Positions 19,557-29,777 of a stretch of DNA of 64,000 bases are shown piece after piece (the first letter of the stretch is position 1; each line of letters begins with the position of its first letter). The translations under genes were made by a program, and so were the position numbers. Below the pieces are notes generated by a model. The model did not search any database and was not told where the DNA came from. It worked only from the letters and a program-made list of their open reading frames with translations. The stretch is from assembly GCA_963575745.1 (NCBI GenBank), contig CAUYUJ010007447.1:453848-517847 (forward strand), in the 5' to 3' direction. The stretch comes from Prorocentrum cordatum (Eukaryota > Sar > Dinophyceae > Prorocentrales > Prorocentraceae).

Positions 19557-20189
19557 CCCGTCGGTCGTTGAAAGTCGATCTTCTCCGATGCCCAAGCCCC
19601 AGTCTACCTCAGGCGCCACTCCAAGAGTGGCGTGGTCTTCCCTCCTCCCTCGTCCCCAGGGGGGCGGGCGGAAGCCCAGCCCACTTTCAAACGCCTTCCT
19701 GCTTCTTCCGGCGGGCAGATGTTTCTACCCACTTCTTCCGACCCACGGCTGTTTCTGCAGTAGGGGCACGACCACAAGAAACCTCCCACGAGAAACCCAA
19801 CCCTGAAACCCCAGGACGTCCTCTGACTTTCGGTGTGGGAGCGTCACGCTTTCCATCGCAAAGCCATCGAAATCCAGGAAACCCAGGGCACCCTGGGGGC
19901 AGGCAGGGTGTTTCCTGGCATGGGCTTCCACCGTAATTACCCACCTCTTTCGACCGACGGGCATCGCTGCACCTCAGGCAAGAGGCCCCGAGCGGAGGGG
20001 CGTCCTGCGGTGGGCCAGGCCTCGCGCGGGCCGGCCTTCCCGGGCCGTGGCCGTCCGGTGGGGCGGACGGCCCGCATGCCCTCCGCGAGGCGGGCGCGCA
20101 GGCGGAGGGTTGCCGCCAGGGTTCGACGAGAACTCGAGTTCTGCAGTAAAGGAACACGTACCCATATCAGCAACTTCCACAGGTTTTCC

Positions 20190-20302
20190 TTTTGTTGGGC
20201 CTTCTGGGAGGCCCTCGTCGCCGCCGCCGGATTCGCCTCGAAATCCTGGTCACTACGCACCCCGGGAGAGGTCTGGGGAGTAGCGGTATCAGTACCTTTT
20301 GA
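20190..20302 (+). repeat. Dispersed repeat R5, copy 3
   Basis: Contains GGCCTTCTGGGAGGCCCTCG, CGAAATCCTGGTCACTACGC and GTAGCGGTATCAGTACCTT, parallel to 11734-11852. Confidence 0.7.
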
Positions 20303-20440
20303 TTTCTTTAGGTCGGTTTCGGTTTCCTCTGCCCGCACTCTGTTACATGTCGCCTTCATGCCTCAGTTCGCTCCTGGTGCACCTCAGCGCTTGCTGACTG
20401 GGCGTCTGACTGTCTTGGACCACCTGGCGCCCGCGGACTT

Positions 20441-20520
20441 AGCAGGAGGAGGAGGAGGAGGAGGAGGAGGAGGAGGAGGAGGGAGGGAGGGAGGGAGGGA
20501 GGGGAGGGAGGGAGGGAGGT
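20441..20520 (+). repeat. (GGA)n/(GGGA)n array
   Basis: About 80 bp of GGA triplets changing to GGGA tetramers. Confidence 0.9.
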
Positions 20521-21028
20521 GGGAGGAACGTTTCGGCTCCCTCCAGGAATGCTTGTCGGCGCGTCGAGGGGGGAAGCGGGAGGGGGTAGGCCTTCTCGGA
20601 TAGGGGCGGGGCTTCTCAGAAGCCCTCCTGTCTTCTGCGATTCGAAGAATTTTTGGATCCGCGCGGATCGCCAACAGTTTATGTTTATGCCGTTGTCTCT
20701 TCTACGGAAAATGCTGGGAGAGCTTTTCGGAAGGCCGGAGGACTTTTTGAGCCTCCAGGGAAGGCCCGCCCTCTCTGTTCAGGAAAACTGCAGCACCCCC
20801 TCCGGCACCTGCCGTGGGCCCGTCTCGGCGGGCCCGCGGACGGGCGTGTGCCCGGGGAGGACGCCCTGCCCGTTTTAGACAAATCCGTCGCCCAGTCGGT
20901 CAGCCAAGCTGCAGCACTCCCTCCAGCCCCTGCTGGAGGGGGCTGGGCCTCCTGGCCGGCCCCGTGATCGGGGGCGTTAGAGGGGGGCGGGGATGATTAG
21001 TCGGGGGTGGATAGGCCTCCAACCCTGA

Positions 21029-21155
21029 CACGTCGATTAGTGAATTGGCCGTTGTAGGTTCACGAGAGGGCGTCACGGCAGTTATTTTTGCGGGTCCAGG
21101 TCCGTCGGTTTCGTTCTTGGGCCGCTTTCACTTCAGGGAGGCTTGTCCACCGCCG
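21029..21155 (+). repeat. Dispersed repeat R4, copy 2
   Basis: Parallel to 10688-10829: CACGTCGATTAGTGAATTGG, then GCGGGTCCAGGTCCGTCGG, then TTGTCCACCGCC. Confidence 0.7.
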
Positions 21156-21415
21156 TATCAGGGGGTTGGGGTGGATACCATACCATGGCCAGTGCCATGC
21201 CATCTCCCCAGCCCCAGATTGCCTGGCCCCCTGTCCTTCTCTCAACACGTCCCCTCCCCCCCCCCTCGTCCGCGCACGTGCCTCGGGCCACCGTCTGCGC
21301 ACCCGCCTCTTGGACGCCCCTCCTCGTGGACGCCCCCGAGAGGGCGCACCGCGTGTCCCGCGCTCCCTCGCGCCGGGGCGACGCAATATGTACACACACA
21401 CACACCCGCTCTTCC

Positions 21416-21483
21416 CTGGCCAGGCCCGTCCTGAACCCAGGAGCTCTGTGTACGCCCTCGTGGCCAAGCCAGGAGGGCGTGGC
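21416..21483 (+). repeat. Dispersed repeat R10, copy 2
   Basis: Parallel to 9718-9785, with the same CTGTGTACGCCCTC core. Confidence 0.6.
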
Positions 21484-21909
21484 GTGTGCACCGCGGCTGG
21501 GCTCCCCGGACCCCCTCGCGCTGCGGCAAAAAGTGGCGTCGGCGGTGTTTCGAACAGTCTTCGGCCCCCAGGGGCCTTCGCCTCGCCCCTCGGGGCGCCT
21601 GGCCGCCCCTGGCATAATGGATTCCCTCGAGTCGGGGCAACAAAAACCCACAGCTGAAGGTTTTTGGGCGATTTCCTGCCCCTGGGGGCCCTCGCCGGGC
21701 CCCAGCACCGACGGCTGGAAAAGAGGTCCCAGGGAATGAATGGGTCTTGACCTCCTGGGTCCACGTCGCGACAAAGTGTGCGTCTCCCCGCGCGCGAGTT
21801 CTCTGCTCGTCTCGCCAGCCTCCTGTTCCAGCCCCGCGCAGCGAGTGAGCGAGGAGGGAGGAGGCGACGCCCCCCCGCCCCCCCCCCCCCGAGCGGGTGC
21901 TGCTTGCAG

Positions 21910-22041
21910 AGGCCCCGCCCTCGAGGTGCGTACGACCTGTTCGACTACCTCCTCAGAGAGCTTCTGGTCAAGCAGCCCGTCGACCCTCTGGCTCACATGG
22001 CCAGGTGCCTCGAGACGGAGCACCCGCTCGGCCCGCTCAAG
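21910..22041 (+). CDS. AK8: AK8-like gene, exon A (RIIa/Dpy-30-like N-terminal segment)
   Basis: Encodes RPRPRG followed by AYDLFDYLLRELLVKQPVDP and then a LAHMARCLE segment. The LLV-x-QP-x-DP-x-x-HM pattern is the short helical region that precedes the first nucleoside-monophosphate kinase domain in adenylate kinase 8, a cilium-associated protein. A TTGCAG acceptor precedes 21910, and CTCAAG|GCCACG would be a GC donor at 22041 (phase 0). The frame joins cleanly to exon B 6.8 kb downstream. The upstream exon with the start codon was not found, so the left boundary is tentative. Confidence 0.65.
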
Positions 22042-22110
22042 GCCACGGCCTGGCATCCTCGCCGCCCGCTCCTCTCCGCCCCCCTCCGCACGCGGCCTCT
22101 GCCGGCATCT

Positions 22111-22271
22111 TCGCCGCTCCTTCTTCCTCCTCCTCCTCCTCGTCCTCCTCCTCCTCCTCCTCCTCCTCCTCCTCCTCCTCCTCCTCCCCTACTCCTCCCT
22201 TCTCCTCCGTCTTCCCTTCTCCTTCTTCCGTGTTCCTCCTCCTCCTCCTCCTCCTCCTCCTCCTCCTCCCC
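22111..22271 (+). repeat. (TCC)n array
   Basis: About 160 bp of CCT triplets, interrupted near 22195-22235. Confidence 0.9.
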
Positions 22272-22280
22272 GCCCTCCCC

Positions 22281-22580
22281 TCAGCTTGGAGCCGGCTGGG
22301 GGGCTAAGGTGGCCCAGCACAGGTCCCGGCCGGCAGAAGGGGGGAAGAGGGGCCCCTCCGTCGCCACGGCTGCCCGCGGCTCGAGGAACTGGTCCGTTTC
22401 GACCTCGGGAGGGGTCCCGGGACACATTTCCAGCCAATTTGCCCTCACCCCTCCCTCTAAGCCGATCTCCTCGAGCACATCCAGCTCAGATCCCAAGGCC
22501 GCCTCCAGGGGGGGAGGGTACGCAAGGGAGAGAGGAGACCAGAGAGGGCACAACGGCAGGCCAGGTGCGCTCGCGCCCCT
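22281..22580 (+). repeat. Dispersed repeat R9, copy 1 (~300 bp)
   Basis: Matches 29064-29390 in the same orientation: CCGCGGCTCGAG, CTCGGGAGGGGTCC and CCTCCCTCTAAGCCGATCT. Both copies lie beside a trinucleotide array. Confidence 0.7.
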
Positions 22581-22939
22581 GCGTCGGGCCGGACGAAAGG
22601 GGGGGTTACGAAAGTTGCTACACGCAGCTGGTTTCGGCCCCACGGAGGGGCCCATTCCTTATAACATTCCTCGATACATAGCCGCCTCCGGCGCCGGGAG
22701 GCGCCGGGAAACTCAGAAACGTGAGCGGATTCTCCCCCCCCCCCCCCCCCCTTTGCTACCCCCCCCTTTCGCCCGGCCCGACTGTGGCATCCTGCGCCTC
22801 TCCTCCATCCCGGCTTTCCGCTCATTGTGGCGAAGCCTCCTTTGCCATCCGCCGGGCGGGGTGTGCTGGAAGACCCTGCTGTCCAAGTGCCTTGACGCTT
22901 CCAGCCACCTTCTCGCCCTTCTTCTTCGCCCCTCAGGGG

Positions 22940-23030
22940 CGGAGGAGGAGGGAGGAGGAGGAGGAGGAGAAGGAGGAGGAGGAGGAGGAGGAGGAGGAGG
23001 AGGAGGAGGAGCAGGAGCAGGAGCAGGAGG

Positions 23031-23082
<52 letters not shown>

Positions 23083-23140
23083 CAGGAGCAGGAGCAGGAG
23101 CAGGAGCACGAGCAGGAGCAGGAGGAGGAACGCGCTCCTA
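22940..23140 (+). repeat. (GGA)n grading into (GGAGCA)n
   Basis: A triplet array that becomes a hexamer array (GCAGGA). The Gly/Ala or Glu/Gln frames over it are not genes. Confidence 0.9.
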
Positions 23141-23329
23141 TCCTAGCCTGATTTTGGGGAGGAAGGGCACACGGCCAGAGCACGGCGCGTCGTGCGCACG
23201 CGGAGGCCCCTGGTCGGATTTGGGGGCGTATGGCGAGAACTGCCCACAGCAGCGAGCACGTGCGCTGTGCACTGAGCCAGCGCCGCGCATGTGTGTCGGA
23301 GGATGTGGACAAGGCGATTCGGGAGTAGT

Positions 23330-23504
23330 TGAAAGAGAGAGAGAGAGAGCAAGCAAGCTAGTACATCAGTACATACATATAGTTGCGTAGTGACAGAGAG
23401 AGAGACAGGGAGAGAGAGAGAGAGAGATATACACATAACCAAACAAAGAGAGAACGAAAGAGAGAGAGAGAGAGAGGATATAGAGAAAGAGATAGAGAGA
23501 TAGC

Positions 23505-23535
<31 letters not shown>

Positions 23536-23597
23536 CGAGAGAGCGAGAAAGAGAGAGAGAGAGAGCGAACTAGAGAGAGAGAGAGAGAGAGAGACAC
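23330..23597 (+). repeat. (GA)n dinucleotide tract
   Basis: About 270 bp of GA repeats with scattered interruptions, which produces Arg/Glu and Ser/Leu frames on the two strands. Confidence 0.9.
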
Positions 23598-23798
23598 GCA
23601 CACACACATAGTAGCCAGCGTGGACCACAAGCAGTGATGAGTTATGTCGTGCAATCTATGTGGTGTGAGCTATGACATGTGCGTTCTGCAGTGCAATGCG
23701 AATGCAATGCAATGCGCTTGCAGTGCAACGGGGAGGGGAGGGGGCTGCAACAGGGGTGGGTGGGGTGCAACGGGGTGGCGCCGTTTGGCAAGGATTTC

Positions 23799-23907
23799 GA
23801 TTGTGCGAGCCTCGCGCAATCAACACCGTGACGGCGACGGCGGCGGCGACAGGCGGCGGCGCGGTCTGGTCACGATTGTGATTGTGCGAGCCTCGCACAC
23901 TCACACT
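23799..23907. repeat. Paired hairpins with GTGCGAG stems
   Basis: Two near-palindromes around 23799-23823 and 23877-23907 share GATTGTGCGAG followed by CCTCGC(G/A)CA. A (GGC)-rich tract lies between them. Confidence 0.45.
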
Positions 23908-24039
23908 CGTGACCAAAGCGGGGCGGCGACGGCGGCGGCGACGTGCGGCGACAAGCTGGCCGAGGCGACAGCCAGTTCTGGAAAGCGAAGTAGCAACCCA
24001 AACGTGTAAGCACTGTTTTGGGGGATCTGTATCCATCCA

Positions 24040-24670
24040 AACGATTCCGAAAGGTGCTTTGTGGATTTGGGTCCCCCCCGGTCTCCCCCCTGGTCCCTTC
24101 GGCGCCACATCGGCACCACAGCGGCCGCCCCAACACGGCCCCCAAACGGCCGAAGGCGGCTCCAAAAATCGTTCAATCGGCTCCACATCAGCCACAGAGG
24201 CCTCCAGAACCGCTTTCAGCCTCCCAGGAGGCTTCCAGACGGCCAATGACCGCTTCAAACATCCTTCTCGGTGCCCGAAATGCTTCCAAAACGCAGAGAG
24301 CTCCGAGGGGACCCCGAAGAGGGCTCCATCAAGCAAACATCGCCGCATTCATTTCATACATTTCACATTTTCAGAAGATTCGCTTTCTGACTCTTCGAAA
24401 TGTCCAAAACGGCCCGGCCCCAGAGGCCTCCAAGGTCGCCCCAAGAGGGCGACAGCATGGCTCCAGACGGCCTCATTACGGCCGAGGAGGCGCCCAATAC
24501 GGGCCAAGAGGATCTTGAGAAGGGCCCAGGTGGGGCCCGCGACAGCCCAAGATGGCCCCAAGGCGGCCCATGGGACGCCCCAGATTGCCCAAGACGGCTT
24601 CAAAACGGTCCAAGAGGCACCCTACACGGCCCAAGAGGGCCCCCCACGAGGCCCAAAAGAGCATTCTAGG
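24040..24670 (+). repeat. Degenerate GGCCCAAGA-type repeat
   Basis: Irregular copies of GGCCCAAGAGGCCCC-like units. Related arrays occur at 27640-28260 and 36365-36560 (opposite orientation) and at 47339-47402 and 48707-49480. Confidence 0.55.
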
Positions 24671-25799
24671 GGCTCCCAAACGGCTCCCTACTAAAGGCTT
24701 CAAATCTGCCTCCAGGAGAGGGGGGCGGACGAGAGACGATAGGCCCCTCGTGGCAGCAGAAAGGCTGTTTTGATGCCCCAGTGGCCCTGGACGCTTGTCT
24801 TCTAGGCGACGACCGACGACGACGACGACGATCACGACGACGGCGACGACGATGACGACGTGTCGCCCCGCGGGACCGGCAGCGAGTTAAAGAGGCGATG
24901 TTTTGCAACATGTGCAGCGACATCTTGGTTCGGATTTTCGCGTTTCAGACATCCCACAAGCGTTTCCCCACTGTAACCCTTGCTTTGCCGCGACGCCGTT
25001 CCGACGCTTCCGACGCGGCCCGAGATGGCGCCGCGTTTGCCCCGAACCGCTGCCGCGTCCGCCGCGATTCCGGCGCGAGTCATCCAAGTCTGCTATTGCC
25101 TGGACTTTGGAATTTTCGGATTTCGCGAAGCTCGAACACTTCGGCCCACGCATCAGAGCGTTGGGCGCTATGAGTGGGGGAACACTGTTAGAACAAACCT
25201 CGCAGGAGCTACGGCAGTAACTAACAGCCTCGCACAATACAGCTCGCGCCACCAAGGCTCGATGCGGTGAAACCCGTGGATTTTATCTGCGGGTCCACAA
25301 TATTATGTATCATATATAGATGTATGTGTGTACACCTGTACGACCACCCTTCGCATGATAAGAAGGTTGGGGTGGGGGTGGGGTTGGAGGGGTGGTTGTG
25401 TGGTGGGGAGAAAAGAACCAACTGCGGGCAAATTCGATGGGTACAATGATGGCGATGTTGGCGACGCGCCTTCGAGTTAGCGAGGACGCGTGATGACGAT
25501 GCTGCGCTGCGATGTGATGTCACGATTGTTTTCCATTCTCTATCTCGCAAGCAGTGTCACAATGGGCCTCGCTGTCGATCTCATTTTTAGTTCCACTATC
25601 CATCCCATTCTAGCGTTCAGTCGGGCATGTCCCTCTACAGGAGGATTTTCAAGCATGGTCAATCGTCCGGTGACGATTTTGCGAGCTCCTCTCATGACTA
25701 TGTTTGGATAATCTGATGTTTTTTTTATGTGGCTTACACAACCCGCCAGTAGGAGGACGTGCCCGACCTAATTCTAGCGATCTCGTTAGCGATCTCCTA

Positions 25800-25926
25800 C
25801 TTAGCATCGCTCGGACGTGTGCACGCTTTCTCGGCGGGAACTATTACGGAGCATCCTGGATCATCCTGCGAAAAAAAACACGCACGAAACAAAAACACTG
25901 GGCATGGACGTCCGCGCGATGGCCAG
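25800..25926 (+). mobile_element. Introner-like element, copy 2 (127 bp)
   Basis: Starts CTTAGCATCGCTCGGACGT, ends CGCGCGATGGCCAG, and is flanked by a perfect 4-bp duplication CCTA (25796-25799 and 25927-25930). The interior has GAGCATCCTGGATCATCCTG. It lies inside intron A-B of the AK8-like gene. Confidence 0.85.
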
Positions 25927-26149
25927 CCTATTGACATCACCATCGGCGCCAAAGCGGGACGCCCCCGGCCTGCGCTCGCCCACCGCCGGCGGCACGCCGA
26001 CGGGACATTGGAGCGGGACACCGACTGGACACCGCAGGACACCACGGCGGGACACCGCGGGCCACCGCGCGCCCGCCAGGGGGGGGGGGGACGGGCGGTC
26101 CACTTCGGGGGCCTTGAGACGGGGGCCAGTGCCAACGGGGGTCAGCCGG

Positions 26150-26335
26150 AGCGCCAGATCTTGCAGGATCCTGCAGGGACAGGGTCGCATTGACCCGGGC
26201 TGGGGTGCAGGATCCTGCAGGATCGTGCAGGAGCCTTCGCGTTGACCCGGGCTTAGGTGCAGGATCTTGCAGGGTTTGCAGGATTTCTGCCAAGCCTGAC
26301 TGACCCGGGTCTGGACTGACCCGGGTCAGAAGATC
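26150..26335 (+). repeat. ~50-bp minisatellite with GCAGGATC and TGACCCGGG
   Basis: About three imperfect units, each with CTTGCAGGATC-like sequence followed by TGACCCGGGC. Confidence 0.6.
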
Positions 26336-26602
26336 CCCGACCACTGCGTCCGAATTGGCCGCGCGACGGCGGGGTCATTCCGCTCGCGCGCCCCTCACGC
26401 AGCTTCGCCTCGCCCGCACGCGCGACACGAACACGAAACCGAAACTGACGTCCCGGTAGGGGGGGGACTTCTCCGTGCCATTGCGATTTCACCCTCCAAC
26501 CTCCGATATACGCAGGTTGGAGTTGGGTGGGCGGGCGAGAAGAATGACTCCGCTGTTGCTAGGGCGGGGCGGGACACTTGTCCGAACCTCCCCCGTGCCC
26601 AA

Positions 26603-26834
26603 CTGAGATCGATAATGATATCGATAGTGGGATCGATAATGACACCGATCGTGATACCGATCATGATATTGCCAGTGATATCGCTAGTCATATCGATCGT
26701 GGGATCGCTCGTGGAATCGATAATGATTTCGATCGCGACATCGCTCGTGATACCGATGGCAATGCCGATCATGAAATCGATCGTGCGGTTTATCTTGATA
26801 TCGATAGTCGGACCGATGGTGAGATCGATTGAAT
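26603..26834 (+). repeat. 12-bp minisatellite, GATATCGAT-type
   Basis: About 19 imperfect copies of a dodecamer near GATCGATAATGA. Because 12 is a multiple of 3, long frames stay open (Asp/Ile-rich) on both strands. No gene is inferred. Confidence 0.8.
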
Positions 26835-26894
26835 GAAACGTTGGGTCGTGGCTTCCTCGAACCTCCTTATCACGAAGGGTGGTCGTATAGGTAC

Positions 26895-26972
26895 TTAATG
26901 GCCTTCGGCCCATTCTGCCACAATGCTTGGGTTGTGGGTCTTGGGATTTTTGGATGTTCGTTGGGATGCCGT
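26895..26972 (+). repeat. Dispersed repeat R8, copy 1
   Basis: TAATGGCCTTCGGCCCATTC and onward, matching 27586-27665 in the same orientation. Bases 26973-27585 between them show no gene. Confidence 0.6.
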
Positions 26973-27585
26973 GAATCGATTAGGGCACCCAAACGTCCCA
27001 GCCCATTTTCGGAACGCGCTCCGCCACTGGGAGCGAAATTGAACAAATTGTTTGGTTTGGGGCAAATTTGTGGAACGCCGCTCCGTTAATAGGAGCGGCG
27101 CGATTTGAATCTTCTTATTCGAGGCCAATTTGTGGAGCGGCGCCCCGCTAATTTGGAAAGGGCGATCGGAGTGCTTTGGTTGAGGCCATTTAGCGAATGC
27201 CGCTCGCAAGTGGGCCCGTCCAAACTCAAGAGTTTCTGGATCCAGCCCCCAAAATGAATCCCCAGGATTGGGGATTGATGCTTGTGGGATTGAGCCAGGG
27301 ACCTGACCCGGACCCGTCGTTGTACATCCCCCTGTCCATCTCTCCTGTTTGTTTTTTCTTTCTTACCATGTCTCCCCGTTTTTCGCTGTGCCTCTTGCCC
27401 CCTCATCCCATAGGGTTGCAGGTGGGAAGGGGGGACACCCACAATGCCCCACGTCGGGCCCACGATCGTCCCCACAACTCTTTCACAATTGATTTACATT
27501 GTTTCCAGGAATCACGCGCTCATGCACAATTTCTACTCCGTTGCTTTGCTCCTGGCCACAGTTGTCAGAACACGGGATACGACAT

Positions 27586-27665
27586 ATCTAATGGCTTTCG
27601 GCCCATTCGCCACCGTGCGTGGGTTGCGGGTCGGAATTCTCAGGGATGTTTCTTGGGGTCGCTTC
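27586..27665 (+). repeat. Dispersed repeat R8, copy 2
   Basis: TAATGGCTTTCGGCCCATTC and onward, then TGGGTTGCGGGTC. It leads directly into a TCTTGGGGCC array. Confidence 0.6.
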
Positions 27666-28260
27666 GGAGCGCTCTCGGGGGCCTCTTGATGACGTTTTTT
27701 GTTGTTGTTTTTTGTTGGCCTCTTGCGGCGTTTGGGGGATGTTTTTGGGGACTCCTGGGGGCCCCTTAGGGGGCCTCTTGGGGCCCTTTTGGGGCCTCCT
27801 GGGGGCCCTTCGGGGCCGAGGTCTCGAAATGTCGCTCGGGTCCCCCATCTGTGCCCTTACTTGAAGCTGTCGTTGGGGCCTCTTGGGCCTTCTTGGGCGC
27901 TTCTTGGTCCGCCTTGGGTCCCACTCGGGCCGTTGTGGGGCACTTTTTGGAATCTCGTGGTCCGTTTTTGGGCGATCTTCGGGGCCTCGGGCCGTCTGGC
28001 GCGCCGGGAAACCGAAAAGGCAAGAAGGCCAAACACCTTCAACCATCGACGGCAAATCATTGATTTTGGCCTGTTGGGGCCCTCTTGAGGGGCCCCTTGG
28101 GAGCCTCTTGGGACGTCTTGCAGGCTTCTTGGGCCGTTGTGGGGCCATCTTGGCTGTCTCAGGACGATCTTTGGGCGTCTCGGGCCCCCCTCGGGCCGTC
28201 TTGAGAGCCTCTTGAGGCCCTCTTGGCCCGTCTTGGGGCCCTCTTGGGCCTGAAACAGTC
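27640..28260 (-). repeat. TCTTGGGGCC array (reverse of GGCCCAAGA type)
   Basis: About 620 bp of imperfect GGGCCTCTTGGGG units. It includes AAATCATTGATTTTGG near 28050, which also occurs in the array at 48782-49140. Confidence 0.7.
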
Positions 28261-28889
28261 ACGCGACAGGATGTGGGACGCCCCCGACAAGCCGCGACAA
28301 GCCCAAGAAGATTTGCGAATTCGGGGTGCGGGCACCGTAAAGTCTTCTTAGGATCGAGGACTGACGCTCAGGGGATCAGGCAAAGAACCTGAGGACACAC
28401 CCACTCCGTGCCCAGCGGCACCGTGGCGGATAGTCTCGTTCGGTTCAAATTTGCGTCACGATTGATGCACGACTGGTTCACATTTGATTCCGCATCAGTT
28501 CGCATATTCGCATGATGGCCGCAATGCGCTCGCAATACAAGGGGGACGCAACCGCGACATCGCGAGCACCGCGACGCCGCGATGCGGCCGCTGGCCGCGG
28601 GAACAGCAGCAGGGGATGCCCCTCCACAGGGCCCCGTAGCATCACAGCGTCACCCGCGCACCCTGCACGCACGGCGCGCCACTCACGACTCGGACGCGGA
28701 ACTCTCGCAACTCGACTTTTGGTCGGTGGGCCTCTCACAGGGGCTCATTTCTTCATCCTCTCGTTCGTTTCTCGCGATTGGGTACAGGTGCGCACGCATA
28801 TTTGATCCGATCTCCGCATCATTCGAACGGGAGTGCAGCGGGTTGGTACGAGCGGCAGCAAGCTTCTGAGGGCCAGAGTGTGCGGCGAG

Positions 28890-28973
28890 GTCATCTTCCA
28901 CAGCCCGCCCAACGTCGGCCGCGCTGGTTATGCCAAGCGTCTCGCTGAGCACTGGGGCCTGGAATACATCAGT
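28890..28973 (+). CDS. AK8: AK8-like gene, exon B (degenerate P-loop)
   Basis: 28 codons, phase 0 at both ends. They encode VIFHSPPNVGRAG then YAKRLAEHWGLEYIS. This aligns with the adenylate kinase start, where a GPP-x-x-GK(T/S) P-loop is followed by (Y/Q)-A-K-R-LAE and LEYIS. The Walker A Lys is Arg and the following Thr/Ser is Ala, so this site probably binds phosphate poorly. Inferred acceptor GGCGAG|GTC and GC donor ATCAGT|GCATGG. Joining exon A to exon B gives the spacing seen in AK8-type proteins. About 15 residues expected before the LLLENG segment are not found as a separate exon. Confidence 0.65.
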
Positions 28974-29063
28974 GCATGGCATAGCCTGCCCGCCTCCGCC
29001 ATCATTGCCACGCCGGGGAGGCGGAGGAGAGGGGGGGAAGGGGCGATGGGGGATGGGGGGGGT

Positions 29064-29390
29064 TGGAGCTGACTGGGGGAGCGAGTTGGCCAGCACTGGG
29101 CCCGGCCAGCAGAAATGGGGGGAGAGAGGGAAGGGGCGCCCTCGTCGCTATGGCGACCCGCGGCTCGAGAAACCGGTCCGTCTCGACCCCGGGAGGGGTC
29201 CTGGGACGCACCTCCAGCCAGTTTGCCTTCATCCCTCCCTCTAAGCCGTGCCTTCATCCCTCCCTCTAAGCCGATCTTCTCGGGGCTCATCCCGCTCAGA
29301 TCCCCCGGCCGCCTCTCAGGGGGAGGAGGGCAAGGGCGACATGAGAGCAGAGAGGGACAAGGGCATGCCAGGCGGGACGCGGAGGAGTAG
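29064..29390 (+). repeat. Dispersed repeat R9, copy 2
   Basis: Parallel to 22281-22580, with an internal tandem duplication of CCTTCATCCCTCCCTCTAAG at 29227-29272. Confidence 0.7.
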
Positions 29391-29448
29391 ACAGTGGAGC
29401 AAAGGGCTGGGTGAGACATCGTACCCCAAGAGGGGGACGATGGAGGAG

Positions 29449-29600
29449 GGGGAGGAGAAGGAGGAGGAGGAGGAGGAGGAGGAGGAGGAGGCGGAGGAGG
29501 AGGAGGAGGAGGAGGAGGAGGACGGGGGAGGGGGAGGAGGGAGGAGGAGAAATAGGCGGGTGAGGAGGAGGAGGAGGAGGAGGAGGAGGAGGAGGAGGAG
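29449..29600 (+). repeat. (GGA)n array abutting the 5' end of LINE C
   Basis: Interrupted GGA triplets ending 4 bp before the DinoSL-like sequence at 29605. Confidence 0.9.
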
Positions 29601-29604
29601 AAGC

Positions 29605-29626
29605 TTCGTAGCAATTTTGGCTCAAG
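29605..29626 (+). other. DinoSL relic at the 5' end of LINE C
   Basis: The 22 bases match the dinoflagellate spliced leader except at positions 2 and 9; the shared part includes ATTTTGGCTCAAG. It implies that the inserted copy came from a trans-spliced RNA. Confidence 0.8.
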
Positions 29627-29777
29627 GTGATTGAGGACTTTTTCATGTCCGTGGGTCCCGCAGGTGGCTGCCCAGCCAGGGACTCCGCATTCATACTTTT
29701 CGGCGTACCCCAGCTTGGCTGGGGACAGTTTGGCTCAAAACGACCACCCTTCAGTCTGTCCCCGCTCACCAGCAGTC

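Larger units (their letters stand above)
19557..21909. other. Gene-poor stretch with short repeats
   Basis: No gene that I can support. It contains R5 (20190-20302), a (GGA)n to (GGGA)n array (20441-20520), R4 (21029-21155), R10 (21416-21483) and a short (CA)n near 21391. The first exon of the AK8-like gene may lie here or upstream, but I could not identify it. Confidence 0.5.
22042..28889 (+). other. Intron A-B of the AK8-like gene (6.8 kb)
   Basis: Inferred from exon order. It holds (TCC)n and (GGA/GGAGCA)n arrays, repeat R9, a long (GA)n tract, GGCCCAAGA-type arrays, introner copy 2, a 12-bp minisatellite and the R8 pair. Stretches 24700-25795 and 28262-28889 show nothing I can name. Confidence 0.55.

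Noticed and set aside
23143-23654. Ser/Leu- and Arg/Glu-rich frames over (GA)n
   Set aside because: Products of a dinucleotide repeat; both strands are open for the same reason.
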